From the NCBI RefSeq assembly GCF_000015505.1, contig NC_008759.1:62001-126000 (forward strand): a stretch of DNA of 64,000 bases, given 5' to 3'. The translations under genes were made by a program, and so were the position numbers. This document shows, one piece after another, positions 52,891 through 62,082 of the stretch. Each line of letters begins with the position of its first letter. The first letter of the stretch is position 1. The notes under the pieces are model-generated. The model was not told where the DNA came from, searched no databases, and was given only the letters and a program-made list of their open reading frames with translations. Source of the stretch: Polaromonas naphthalenivorans CJ2 (GTDB lineage: Bacteria > Pseudomonadota > Gammaproteobacteria > Burkholderiales > Burkholderiaceae_C).

Positions 52891-54378
52891 ATGAACGACC
52901 GCGCTTTGCCCTTGGCAAATGAGGCCTTGCAGCAAATGCTGCCCGCCTGTGAATTGCTTGACCTGGGTCGGCAGCAGCGGAATCTGCTGCTTTTACGTCC
53001 CCTCTTTCAGCTCGAACTCAACAAACTTCGGATTGGTGACGAGGCAACCGGCGACAAAGGACTTTTCCAGGCCGTTGACACGCACTATTTGGTGCTCTCT
53101 GCGCTTGATTTCATGATGGAGGGGACGACCGTCAACATGGGAAGCACCCAGCAAGAAGTGCTCAGCCATTTGTCAGCGGTGGCGCAGGTCATGAAGCCTG
53201 AGTTGACTGCACAGCAAGCCACCCGGGTCGCTGAGGTGGTCCTGGATACCTTGGATAACAAGGCTCAGTCTTATCGTGAGTTCATTTTTGACCACTTCGA
53301 CGCCATGCAGCGCAAGCACCGAACCTTGCGTTTTCGGCTGGTGGCCTACCAGCCTGACCTGGAAGACATTTACCGCTACAAGCCGACGTCCGAGGGCTAC
53401 CTGGTTTACCTCGGCATGCTCGACTTGGCGCCGGAAGATTCGCAGGAACTGATGGAAAAAATGCTGGACCTTCTGGTCAAGCGGGGACGCTTCGAGGCGG
53501 CCCTAGAGATTGCACGGCGTGCGCGCAAGCTCTCCCTCGAATACCGGCAACTCATCCGGGACCGCTTGATGCAGGCTTACCGCGCGCCTGGCTCCGTGAA
53601 CTGGACCAAGGACATGGCAGGAAAACTGACCGCAGCCCGTGGCCATGTTGCAGGGCGCCAGGCTGAGGACCAGCGGATGGAAGAGGCCGTGCGGGAGGCG
53701 CTCCAGTCCTCCGATGAGCTGAAAACCCGCCAGGATTTGTCTCAACTGCTGAAGACGCTGCAAAGCGCGAGTCTTATCCGCTCAAACTTGGTCAATGACA
53801 TCACTGTCGCGCCTGACAAGTTCCTCGTATCCCAAAGGTCGTTGTTTCGGGCCCGGCGGCCCTCTAGCCTGCCTGATTTGGAAGACAGGCTGTTTCCCCA
53901 ACTCATCAGCCTGCCTGCCAACGTGCTGGTGGCGAATGCCGACAACTGTATTAGCGGCCTTTATCCGGCTTCATGGCCAAAGGTCTACGACCTCAACAAC
54001 GTATTTGCGCTGCTTTTGGAACGCAGGGCAGATGAGCCCGTCCTAGACGAGGATGACGGAGAAATTACGCCCTTCGAGTCCCAAAAGGACCAGTTCGCAC
54101 CGGAGGTTATCAGCCAGGTCGAGCAGTGGCTCAAGCGGCAGTTCGCCACAGGCTCCACGTTCCGTATCGACCAACTCTTGGGCATGGCCGAGGCGCAGGG
54201 GATGGACAGCCAGTTGCGCCGCTGCATGGTGCTGATGCTGTTTCGAAGCTATGCACAGTCCGAGACTCTCTTCCCGGGCATGAAGTCAGACGCTGCAGGC
54301 CGGTTCCAGATGGATATCGCGCAGGGAACGAACCTCGAGTTCTCGCCGCTTCAAGAAAACAAGGCAGACAAACCATGA
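52891..54378 (+). CDS. jetA: Wadjet protein JetA (MukF-like kleisin)
   Basis: A 495-residue, mainly helical protein at the head of a four-gene Wadjet operon. Winged-helix-like N-terminal (LLRPLFQLELNKLRIGDEA) and C-terminal parts flank a helical middle (LEIARRARKLSLEYRQLIRDRL), consistent with a kleisin that bridges the SMC heads. JetABC forms an SMC-type complex that extrudes DNA loops on small plasmids and JetD cuts them. The stop overlaps the jetB start as ATGA. The gene is 61 bases after hsdR and could be cotranscribed with it. Confidence 0.8.
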   Translation: MNDRALPLANEALQQMLPACELLDLGRQQRNLLLLRPLFQLELNKLRIGDEATGDKGLFQAVDTHYLVLSALDFMMEGTTVNMGSTQQEVLSHLSAVAQVMKPELTAQQATRVAEVVLDTLDNKAQSYREFIFDHFDAMQRKHRTLRFRLVAYQPDLEDIYRYKPTSEGYLVYLGMLDLAPEDSQELMEKMLDLLVKRGRFEAALEIARRARKLSLEYRQLIRDRLMQAYRAPGSVNWTKDMAGKLTAARGHVAGRQAEDQRMEEAVREALQSSDELKTRQDLSQLLKTLQSASLIRSNLVNDITVAPDKFLVSQRSLFRARRPSSLPDLEDRLFPQLISLPANVLVANADNCISGLYPASWPKVYDLNNVFALLLERRADEPVLDEDDGEITPFESQKDQFAPEVISQVEQWLKRQFATGSTFRIDQLLGMAEAQGMDSQLRRCMVLMLFRSYAQSETLFPGMKSDAAGRFQMDIAQGTNLEFSPLQENKADKP

Positions 54379-55106
54379 CAACCCTACAAGCCTCCACGCG
54401 CAACGCCGCACGCCTGGTCTACAAAGCCCTCCAAACCACCCTGTCGCCCGTCAATGACCTTCAGTACCGGGAGCTCCTGGACCTGTATCGGGCCGACCCC
54501 AAGTTTGCCGGCGCCGTGCAGGAAATAGCCGAAGGGCTCGAGCTCATCGTCCTCGACTTCAGCGAGCGAGGGCTCATCGTCGTACCCACCTCGCGAGAGA
54601 GCAAATTTTCCGTACGGATGGCTGATATTCGCACGAACCTCAAGGCGGACCAGAAAGCGGGCCTGCTCCTGGCCCACATTGCCATCACCGCGGTTTTTTA
54701 CCCCACCACGGACGGGCTGGACGATGACAACTACATTCCGCCCCCGGCCAACCTCGCTCAATTCCGAGACGTGCTGTTCGCGCTTGCCCGCCGGCTTAAA
54801 GACGCGGGCGGCAACATGCAGGACGTGCCGCTCGAACTGGCGCCGGGTTGGGAGTTGATTTGCGCCATGCCAACCGTACTGCCGGCAAGCCAGCGAGCAT
54901 CCGCCAACTCGTTGACCGGCCTGATTGGTCTGGCCTTGACGCATATGGTGTCGGGAGGGTTGGTTCGCATCGACCGTGAATCGTCCGACGAAGAACTTAT
55001 CACCTATACCGCGACGCACCGGCTTCGGGTGCAGTTGCGCGAACTCACGCTGCGCCGCCTTTTTGAACTTGCCCAGACAAGCAGCACCACCGCTGGGAGC
55101 GCCTGA
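54375..55106 (+). CDS. jetB: Wadjet protein JetB (MukE-like)
   Basis: A 243-residue protein starting MTTLQASTRNAARLVYKAL in an ATGA overlap with jetA. Winged-helix segments (QEIAEGLELIVLDFSERGLIVVPTS, LLLAHIAITAVFYPTTDGLDDD, LTHMVSGGLVRI) fit the MukE-like KITE subunit of Wadjet, which binds JetA. The longer open frame that begins inside jetA is not used. jetC starts one base after the stop. Confidence 0.85.
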   Translation: MTTLQASTRNAARLVYKALQTTLSPVNDLQYRELLDLYRADPKFAGAVQEIAEGLELIVLDFSERGLIVVPTSRESKFSVRMADIRTNLKADQKAGLLLAHIAITAVFYPTTDGLDDDNYIPPPANLAQFRDVLFALARRLKDAGGNMQDVPLELAPGWELICAMPTVLPASQRASANSLTGLIGLALTHMVSGGLVRIDRESSDEELITYTATHRLRVQLRELTLRRLFELAQTSSTTAGSA

Positions 55107-55107
55107 C

Positions 55108-58100
55108 ATGCAAAAAATCACTCGAATCTACGTTGGCAATTACGGCATCGACATGGCGTGGTACGACGGCATCACTTTTGACCTCACCGACCCGGATGAC
55201 GGTTACCCGACGGACACCATCATTAATCTGGAAAACGGAGGCGGCAAGACGACGTTGCTGAGCTTCATCTTTTCCTGCTTTGAGACCAGTCAGGAACGAT
55301 TCCTCAAGCATATCCAGAACAAGAACCACCGATTCAGCCAGTACTTCGCCAAGGATGGACTACCGGGAATCGTGCTCATCGAGTGGCTCATGCCTGCGCG
55401 GGTGGCGGGAGGCGCGCCTTATCGCCTCGTGACGGGTCAAGCCGTGGCGGTCAGGACAAATGCCGAGCGGGACGAGGTCGACCGCGTGTTTTTCTCCTTT
55501 GAAGCAAGCCAGGGCCTTACTTTCGAGACGGTCCCGGCGCCCAAGCTTTGCTTCGCCCCGGTCACCAACATGAACGAGTTCAGCCGGTGGATGCATGAGT
55601 CGAACAAAACGTCGCCTGATTTCTTTTATACCCGTACCCAGAGCGACTGGCAAAAGCACCTCCGCGACGAGCGCCTCATTGATGTCGAAATGCTGCAGCT
55701 GCAGGTGAACTTTTCAGCGCAGGAAGGCGGCATCGACACCGGCTTTTTGACCTTCACCTCGGAGCCGGAGTTCATCCGCAAGTTCTTCGACCTGACCCTG
55801 GACCCGGAACGCTCGGCGGCCGTCCGGCTGGCAGTCGTCAACACCTGCGACAAGCTCAGCCGCAGGCCACACTTCCAGCAGTGCCTGACGGAGCTGACCA
55901 AGCTGCGCGACAACCTGACCCACTTCGACGAGGCGGCGGGTGCCTTCGCCACCACTCGCGCGTCCCAGGGCGAGGCTGTCCGCCGAGGCTCCGGGCTGGC
56001 CTTAAGCCTCGACACGATGAACCGTGACCGAACGCAGCTAGCTGCCGACGAAGCGGCTCGGGCGACAGACCAGGAACTCCTGGCCAACAAGTCAGGCCAA
56101 ATGGCAAGCAGCCGTGCCGATGACGTCCTGGTTCTTACGGCCCTGCAATACCTTCGGCGCAAGGAGCAAGCCGAGGCGGCAAAGAAACAAGCCGATGACC
56201 TCTTGAGCAACGCGCGCAACAAGCTCGTCCACGTGAGGGCCGCCCAAGCCCGCGGCGAGCTCGATGCCCTGGACGCGCAACTGGCGCAGCTTGAATCTTT
56301 GTCCGCAGTAGCCCAGGAACAGCTCGAGCCTTGGCGCGACAACGCTGAAAAGCAAGGTGCTCTGCTACGCCGCGCGCTGTACGCAGGAGAGCAAAAACTG
56401 CAAAAAGCCGCAGCGGGAGAAGCCTCGCTAGAGGTGGCCGCCCATCAAAACCAAATTGCCCTCAGCAAGGACCTGGCTACGCTGACCAAGGAGGAACAGT
56501 ACCTCTTTCAAGTGCAGGCGAACCTGAAAGCAATGGAAAATGCGTACACCGCAACAAAGGCGCAACTCATCCGCGAGGGGCAGCTGGAGCCAGAAGAAGA
56601 GTCCACCGTGGCAGCCGCCCGGTATGCCAGCACGGTCACTGCCAAGCGTGCCCGCGAACAGGAACTCATAGCGCAGGCCCAGGGATTTCGCGCCTTGGAA
56701 TCGGCGTCCAGAGCCAAAAGCAAAAATGAGACAGCAGAAGCCGCACGCCTCAAAGCGGAAATTGGGCCGCTCCAGCGGTTCATCGCCGACGCAGAAGTTG
56801 AGCGCGAGCAGCTGTCCCAGCTTCCCATCCTTCGACAGGCGGCTGAAGCAGAGACGGCCGACCCGGACTCCGCCGCACTGGTACCCGCCCTGGACCGGCT
56901 GATTCATGGAAGCGAAAGCGAGGTGGCCCAGTGCGAGGTGCATCTTGCTGCGCTGCGGTCGAGCAAGGCTGCCATCGTTGAGACCGGGGTTTCCGGGGCG
57001 TCGCGAGACGTCAACGAGGTGGTGTCTCGCCTGCGAGAGCTTGGGGTCAAGTCCGCAGCCCCCTTCAATACCTACCTTGCCCGGGCTCTGCCCGACGCTG
57101 ACAAGGCGCGCGCCCTCGTGGCGAGCAACCCTGCCCGATTTCTGGGCGTGTGCGTGGCATCTGCCGAGCTTGACAAAGCACGAAGCGTCTTCAGCCCGTC
57201 CCTTCAACTGGTAGCGCCAGTCATGGTGTCGAGTACGGCGCTGGAGTCTGACCCGGTGGAAGAAAACCGGTTCGTCCTGCCAGCCGCCGATGACGCGGCA
57301 TTCAACTATGCAGCCGCCACAGAGCACCTGACCCACCTCGACGTACGCATCAACACGGAAGAGCAGCGGCGCGAGGTGTATGCCGGGCGTCAGCGCGCAG
57401 CGCTGGCCGCCAAGCAGCGCCTGCAGGCCTACGGTGCTCGTTTCGGGGGCGGCGCTGTCAGTCGTGCGGGAATTGACGCGGCTCGTTTGGCAGCGGAGGG
57501 CCTAGCGGCTTCAGAGCGTGCTCAAGAGGCCGAGGGACTCGCCAGTGCCTCCCAAGAAAAAGCGGAGGCCGCAAGAAAGGAGGCAGACGAGTGCTCCAAG
57601 GCAGCCGACCGTGCGCATAGCGACGGGCGTGCCATTGAGCGGTTTGCCCGGGACCACGAAGCTGGCCGCGCGGCGTGTCTGGCTCGCCTGGACTCCCTGC
57701 TGGTAGAACTTGCCGCCAAGGGCGACCTGCGAGACCGCATATCCACTGAACTGGGCGACAGCGCCGGAGCGGAAAAAGCCGCATACCGCCGCAAGCTTGA
57801 GCACCAGACCGAAGCAGCTCACCTTGGCGCTGAGCGCGGAGCCCTAAAACACTACAGCAAGAGCTTTGCGGCCGAGCAGCACCTTGCAGAGCATCCGCAG
57901 GAGTTGGCGGTCCTGCGAGTCTTGTACAGCGACGCGGAGAAAACCTACGACGCCGAGGCCGAGACCCGCCTGGGCATCGTGCATGAAAAGCAAGACTCAG
58001 CCAGGAAAGACCGAGCCAGCAAGGGCCAGGCGTTCACGAACGCGTTCCCCGGCGTTAAGGCTAGCGACATCAGCCCCTACCTCAACGCGAACTTCGCCGT

Positions 58101-59433
58101 TTTGCTGCCCGCGACCCAGCAGGAGGTTGAAGAAACCGATAACGCGTCCCGCTCGGCTGACAGCAAGTGTGCTGTTGCAGCCAACGAACATTCCCGCTAT
58201 CTCAAGGCCAACAAAACCAACTCTGCCGCCAGTGCTGAGATGCTGGCGCTGAACGATGACGCGCTCCATGAAGCTATCCAGACGTCAACGCAGGACCAAA
58301 TCCAGGCTGCGGCGACAGCCCTGGCAGCAAAATTAGAAGCAGGCCGTTGCCGAGACCGTGCCCGCCAAGCTCGGGTAGACGCAACGCAGGCCCTGAACAC
58401 AACCAGCGCGCTGCGTGCGTCGCTCTCGCTGCCTGAGCTGCTGGATGCTGAGCCAGAATTACTGCTCGAGGACATCGCCGCCCAGGCAAACCAAGTCATT
58501 GCCGACTTCCAGTCAAAAGCCAAGTCGGTTGAAAGTGCCCGAAAGAAGGCCTATAAAGCGTTCGAGGACCTCAAGAGCACAGCCTCGACGCCAGCACTTC
58601 AAAAAGTTGAACCCGATATCGCCAGCCAGCTTTTGCGCAACGACTTCGAAGCGGCCTGCGCAGACAGCACCCGGCTGCTGGAGGGCATTGAAGACCGCAT
58701 CGGCACGACCCAGTCCAGCCTGGATGGAATGACCTCCGACTTCGAGAATTGTGTGGGCGAGCTGTCCAACCTCACCAATGGTGCCATCACCTTGCTCAAC
58801 TCGGCGACGACCAACAAGAAGGTGCCCGTGGGTGCCCCCTACGTTGGCGGCAAGGCGATTCTCAAGATGCGCGCCCGCTTTCACGAACTCGGCCAGGACG
58901 TTCGCCGGCAACACCTGCGCAGCTACCTCGACTCCTTGATTGGCAACAACACCGTTCCTGCCAAAGGCCCCGAGCTGGTGGCAGAAGCGCTGCTGCGCAT
59001 CCACGGCAAGCCTCTGGGCATGCAGATGCTGAAGATGGTTCCGGACGAAAACCTTCAGTACGTTGCGGTTGACAAGATTCAGAACTCGGGCGGTGAAGGG
59101 GTGGTGATGGCCATGTTCCTGTACATGGTCATCAACCAGCTGCGCTCCGAGACCCAGGCCAAGCTCAAGAAGGCCGGTGGCGGCCCGCTCATCCTGGACA
59201 ACCCGTTTGCCAAGGCCACCACCCCGACGCTCTGGAAGGCCCAGCGCATGCTGGCCCAGGCCATGGACGTCCAGCTCATCTTCGCCACCGCCCTGCCAGA
59301 CTACAACACCGTGGGCGAGTTTGGCCGATTTGTTCGGTTGCGCAAAGCGGGCAAAAACACCAAGACCGGGCGCTGGCACCTGGAGGCCGTTGACTTCAAA
59401 CTCAGCCCGCAGGCCGAGGCGTTGGCAGCATGA
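55108..59433 (+). CDS. jetC: Wadjet SMC-like ATPase JetC
   Basis: A 1441-residue MukB/SbcC-type ATPase. The Walker A motif ENGGGKTTLLSF is at about residues 38-49 and the C-terminal head has LILDNPFAKATTPTLWKAQRM (about 1360-1380), where the Walker B Asp is followed by Asn-Pro, as in several Wadjet and MukB-like ATPases. Very long Ala/Glu/Arg-rich coiled coils with a hinge in the middle (about 600-780) join them. The start MQKITRIYVGNYGID at 55108 is preferred; an in-frame extension into jetB is not used. The N-terminal style differs from COG4913-type (type I) JetC, so a type II/III-like Wadjet is likelier. ATGA overlap with jetD. Confidence 0.9.
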   Translation: MQKITRIYVGNYGIDMAWYDGITFDLTDPDDGYPTDTIINLENGGGKTTLLSFIFSCFETSQERFLKHIQNKNHRFSQYFAKDGLPGIVLIEWLMPARVAGGAPYRLVTGQAVAVRTNAERDEVDRVFFSFEASQGLTFETVPAPKLCFAPVTNMNEFSRWMHESNKTSPDFFYTRTQSDWQKHLRDERLIDVEMLQLQVNFSAQEGGIDTGFLTFTSEPEFIRKFFDLTLDPERSAAVRLAVVNTCDKLSRRPHFQQCLTELTKLRDNLTHFDEAAGAFATTRASQGEAVRRGSGLALSLDTMNRDRTQLAADEAARATDQELLANKSGQMASSRADDVLVLTALQYLRRKEQAEAAKKQADDLLSNARNKLVHVRAAQARGELDALDAQLAQLESLSAVAQEQLEPWRDNAEKQGALLRRALYAGEQKLQKAAAGEASLEVAAHQNQIALSKDLATLTKEEQYLFQVQANLKAMENAYTATKAQLIREGQLEPEEESTVAAARYASTVTAKRAREQELIAQAQGFRALESASRAKSKNETAEAARLKAEIGPLQRFIADAEVEREQLSQLPILRQAAEAETADPDSAALVPALDRLIHGSESEVAQCEVHLAALRSSKAAIVETGVSGASRDVNEVVSRLRELGVKSAAPFNTYLARALPDADKARALVASNPARFLGVCVASAELDKARSVFSPSLQLVAPVMVSSTALESDPVEENRFVLPAADDAAFNYAAATEHLTHLDVRINTEEQRREVYAGRQRAALAAKQRLQAYGARFGGGAVSRAGIDAARLAAEGLAASERAQEAEGLASASQEKAEAARKEADECSKAADRAHSDGRAIERFARDHEAGRAACLARLDSLLVELAAKGDLRDRISTELGDSAGAEKAAYRRKLEHQTEAAHLGAERGALKHYSKSFAAEQHLAEHPQELAVLRVLYSDAEKTYDAEAETRLGIVHEKQDSARKDRASKGQAFTNAFPGVKASDISPYLNANFAVLLPATQQEVEETDNASRSADSKCAVAANEHSRYLKANKTNSAASAEMLALNDDALHEAIQTSTQDQIQAAATALAAKLEAGRCRDRARQARVDATQALNTTSALRASLSLPELLDAEPELLLEDIAAQANQVIADFQSKAKSVESARKKAYKAFEDLKSTASTPALQKVEPDIASQLLRNDFEAACADSTRLLEGIEDRIGTTQSSLDGMTSDFENCVGELSNLTNGAITLLNSATTNKKVPVGAPYVGGKAILKMRARFHELGQDVRRQHLRSYLDSLIGNNTVPAKGPELVAEALLRIHGKPLGMQMLKMVPDENLQYVAVDKIQNSGGEGVVMAMFLYMVINQLRSETQAKLKKAGGGPLILDNPFAKATTPTLWKAQRMLAQAMDVQLIFATALPDYNTVGEFGRFVRLRKAGKNTKTGRWHLEAVDFKLSPQAEALAA

Positions 59434-60431
59434 GCGAAGCATTTCTTCATCTCCTTCGCGGGTCCTCCCGCAAAAGGGTGCCCCTGCTGGACGTCAAACG
59501 GGCATTCTTTGAGGCCCACCCCGAGACATTGACCAGCCCATCGCGACACGAGCATCTGCTATCAGCGCTGCGCGGACTGGAGTCATCCTGCGCGGTTCAA
59601 CTACCCGCCCCTGGAAGTTGGGAAAGGGTGGGAAATCCGCCACTGCCAAACTGGGTCCAGCTTGTCCGGAGCGAACCGGCCCAACCCAGCCCGGATTACT
59701 CACAAGTTCCCTGGGTTCCGGAACTCGGGTTCTGGCCTGACCTAAAACCCTCTGCACTTGAAGCTGCCAAGGCAGTCAATGATTTCTTGCTGCGCCGAAG
59801 GAAAAGTCTGTTGATGGTGCCTCTTAAAGAAAGGTCACTCGAAATCTTTGGTGATGAAAAACGCCTTGATACGCTCAAATCAGGCAACACACTTTTCGGC
59901 GGTCGGCTACCGCTTTCTGCCCTTGGTGCTTTTCAGGTCCCACCCCCGATTCCCTATCGCAAAGCTGATGCTCCCGGGATGCCCGTTCTTGTGGTGGAGA
60001 ACCACAACAGTTACTGGAGCTTTGGCGAATGGAATCAGGCCGCCAAACGCTACTCCGCAGTGGTCTACGGCTGCGGAGAAGCTTTTCGCAGTACTGGTGC
60101 CGCGCTGGGTCAGGTTCTTCGCGAAGTGCAAGCGGTGGGCGCGGAGTACCTGGGAGACCTGGACCCCAAGGGCATGCGCATTCCTCATGAGTTCAATGGT
60201 GCGTCTGCGATAACCGACCCCAAGGTTCGGCCCGCTGTTGACTGGTACCGATGGCTGCTGCAGCACGGCCGCAAACGTGAAAAACCGGAATTCGCGACTG
60301 TTGACAAGGCGCACGCGTTAGCTTGGCTGGGTGACGGCCTAGGCGAAGAAGTCGCTGCCGTCTGGATAGTTGGGTTGTGGATTCCGCAAGAGGGATTAGG
60401 GTATGAGCAACTGGCGGCTTTTGACTCATGA
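59430..60431 (+). CDS. jetD: Wadjet nuclease JetD (DUF3322/DUF2220-like, TOPRIM)
   Basis: A 333-residue nuclease related to topoisomerase VI subunit A. A winged-helix region with ERSLEIFGDEKRLDTL (about 132-147) precedes the TOPRIM domain, whose acidic residues are in LVVENHNSYW (Glu near 188) and YLGDLDPKGMRIP (about 242-250). JetD cuts DNA that JetABC has looped. The operon ends here; no clear terminator follows. Length is slightly shorter than in other Wadjet types. Confidence 0.88.
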   Translation: MSEAFLHLLRGSSRKRVPLLDVKRAFFEAHPETLTSPSRHEHLLSALRGLESSCAVQLPAPGSWERVGNPPLPNWVQLVRSEPAQPSPDYSQVPWVPELGFWPDLKPSALEAAKAVNDFLLRRRKSLLMVPLKERSLEIFGDEKRLDTLKSGNTLFGGRLPLSALGAFQVPPPIPYRKADAPGMPVLVVENHNSYWSFGEWNQAAKRYSAVVYGCGEAFRSTGAALGQVLREVQAVGAEYLGDLDPKGMRIPHEFNGASAITDPKVRPAVDWYRWLLQHGRKREKPEFATVDKAHALAWLGDGLGEEVAAVWIVGLWIPQEGLGYEQLAAFDS

Positions 60432-60619
60432 CAGACCTTATTGTCGGGGGTGCCTGCTCGCTCAAGCCTGTACTGTCCACCGGCAGATGCAGCGCCTCGC
60501 AAACATTACAAAGTACCGACAAGCTCACCCGCAGTGCCTTGGCCCTTCGGCTCAACGTGCTGTCAAAGCGGGCACGCCCAGGCGGCGCAGGCTCGTGGCA
60601 AACCCTTGCAATGCCCGCA

Positions 60620-60712
60620 GCCCCGCTCAATCAGGCCCGCGTTGTACTCGGGCCAGTTCTTGACCCGGTAGACGCCTTTGGGCTGGCTGGGCAGACGCTT
60701 GTCTTTACGCAT
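60620..60712 (-). pseudogene. N-terminal stub of an IS5-family transposase
   Basis: On the minus strand the 31 codons from ATG 60712 read MRKDKRLPSQPKGVYRVKN, then WPEYNAGLIERG, matching the Y-R-V-x-N-W-x-x-Y-x-x-x-L-I-x-R-G start of IS5-type transposases. The rest of the element is missing. Confidence 0.65.
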
Positions 60713-60736
60713 GTTCGGAGCAAAGGCCGGTAGCCT

Positions 60737-60784
60737 GCCAGCAGGCCAGCAGGCCAGCATGCCAGCATGCCAGCATGCCAGCCA
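60737..60784 (+). repeat. 8-bp tandem repeat (GCCAGCAG/GCCAGCAT)
   Basis: Two GCCAGCAG units are followed by three GCCAGCAT units and a final GCCAGCCA, 48 bases in all with an 8-base period. It lies directly upstream of the IS5-like stub and next to the composition change. Its function is unknown. Confidence 0.9.
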
Positions 60785-60910
60785 GTTCATCGGGACGCAG
60801 GCGAGGATTTATGCAACAACGTCGCTTTGGGTGAGTACGCTCTCTTGCATTCAGTTTTTCCGAATGGAGGTTCGAACAAAATTGATAGATAGGAGTTATA
60901 TAAGTTAGGT

Positions 60911-61273
60911 TCAGGCAATAGTCAGATTCGCGTGGGCTAAAAGAGCTTCAGTCAGAATCGACTCATAATCATAGTTTTCACTCATCCGAAAGTTCCCCGA
61001 TTTGATATGGAGAGAGAGGTCAGCCATATCAAAATAAACTTTCAAAGTTCCCACGTCACTCAAAATTCGACGAGCAAGGCCGTTGCTGATGACGTCACCG
61101 TCAAGAGTAGCGCTAAAGACGTTACCAGTTTTGTAGTAGCTACATTTGAGTCCGAAAAGCGAGTCAAGGTCATTGAAATAAAAGCGCTGTGCTCTGGCAT
61201 TATTTGTCCAAAAATTCCCACCAGCAGCAACTAATTGTTCAGTCGTGACTCCGGTAGTTAATGTTGTTTTCAT
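60911..61273 (-). CDS. AT-rich hypothetical protein (120 residues)
   Basis: The frame encodes 120 residues starting MKTTLTTGVTTEQLVAAGG. It is a soluble alpha/beta-like protein (RFYFNDLDSLFGLKCSYYKTGN, VYFDMADLSLHI) with a small helical end (ESILTEALLAHANL). No family recognised. Composition is AT-rich, unlike the defence genes. The start is preceded by an A-rich leader. Confidence 0.5.
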   Translation of the reverse strand: MKTTLTTGVTTEQLVAAGGNFWTNNARAQRFYFNDLDSLFGLKCSYYKTGNVFSATLDGDVISNGLARRILSDVGTLKVYFDMADLSLHIKSGNFRMSENYDYESILTEALLAHANLTIA

Positions 61274-61485
61274 GTTTGAAAAATTCTGATTACTTTATGT
61301 ATGTACAGTGAAATAAAGTTCATGTTGCGCATTTTATGCAGCGAACAGCCTGAAAAATGCCAAAATAAAACATCTATTCGAAGTTTTATTAATGATTATT
61401 ACTCTATTTTTATAGTTACTCCGCAAGTCAGCATTAATTTTCCAGATAATACTTTCGCGGAACTGCGCTTGGCAAGAAATAGTGT

Positions 61486-62082
61486 TTAATATAATTCTTC
61501 TCTAGCTATCCATTCATTATTCCTACGTACTTTAGTCCAACCGTGCTGCCACCAAATTGGAACGTCTCCACCATCTTCAATAATGTCAAGTAGAGTATCA
61601 ACAGTCAGCCATGTGCCATCCATGTTGAATTCCAAATACTCCCTACCTCCTTTCAGATAGACCGTAATGCCACCAATTTCCCCATTTGAACCATAATCGT
61701 CACCGAGTGATGCCAGATGCTCGGCCATTTGTGCCAAAGTCGGCTCTTTGATACTGCTAAATTCTTCAAAGGTTTGCCACAGTGTCCCCAAGAGAAAATC
61801 AATTGCTCGGCGGTGAGCTCGTCCTGGACGGGTCGAAGCTTTGCATGCAGCAAGAATTCGCTTGCAAAAATTTTGGATTTTGACTACTGCCTCTTCAAAT
61901 ATTAAAAGCGCCATAAATTCTAAATCATCCTCTTTGGCAGATTCGAGCCTTGAATATTGCTCGGATGTAATCCGAACATTAGTTTCTTCTAGTCCTACCT
62001 TTTTCGTCATGCAATAACGAGTGTACAGGTATATAGCTGAATTGGATGCCTCGGAAAAGTTTTGATTAGAAAGTGTTTTCAT
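61486..62082 (-). CDS. AT-rich hypothetical protein (198 residues)
   Basis: A mostly helical N-terminal half (YTRYCMTKKVGLEETNVRITSEQYSRLESAKEDDLEFMALLIFEEAVVKIQNFCKRIL) and an acidic end that contains GGITVYLKGGREYLEFNMDGTWLTVDTLLDII, a plausible small beta domain. The start MKTLSNQ at 62082 is a choice; the frame is open 12 codons further upstream. Base composition resembles the neighbouring 120-residue gene, both possibly of phage or plasmid origin. No family recognised. Confidence 0.55.
   Translation of the reverse strand: MKTLSNQNFSEASNSAIYLYTRYCMTKKVGLEETNVRITSEQYSRLESAKEDDLEFMALLIFEEAVVKIQNFCKRILAACKASTRPGRAHRRAIDFLLGTLWQTFEEFSSIKEPTLAQMAEHLASLGDDYGSNGEIGGITVYLKGGREYLEFNMDGTWLTVDTLLDIIEDGGDVPIWWQHGWTKVRRNNEWIAREELY

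Larger units (their letters stand above)
60432..60910. other. Junction region with IS fragment and tandem repeat
   Basis: No intact gene. It holds an IS5-family transposase stub (60620-60712) and an 8-bp tandem repeat (60737-60784), then the base composition changes abruptly to AT-rich from about 60840 on. It is probably the right border of the GC-rich defence island. Confidence 0.7.

Noticed and set aside
54976..55107. N-terminal extension of jetC
   Set aside because: It lies entirely in jetB and translates to a Cys/Pro/Arg-rich stretch; MQKITRIY at 55108 fits SMC-type starts.
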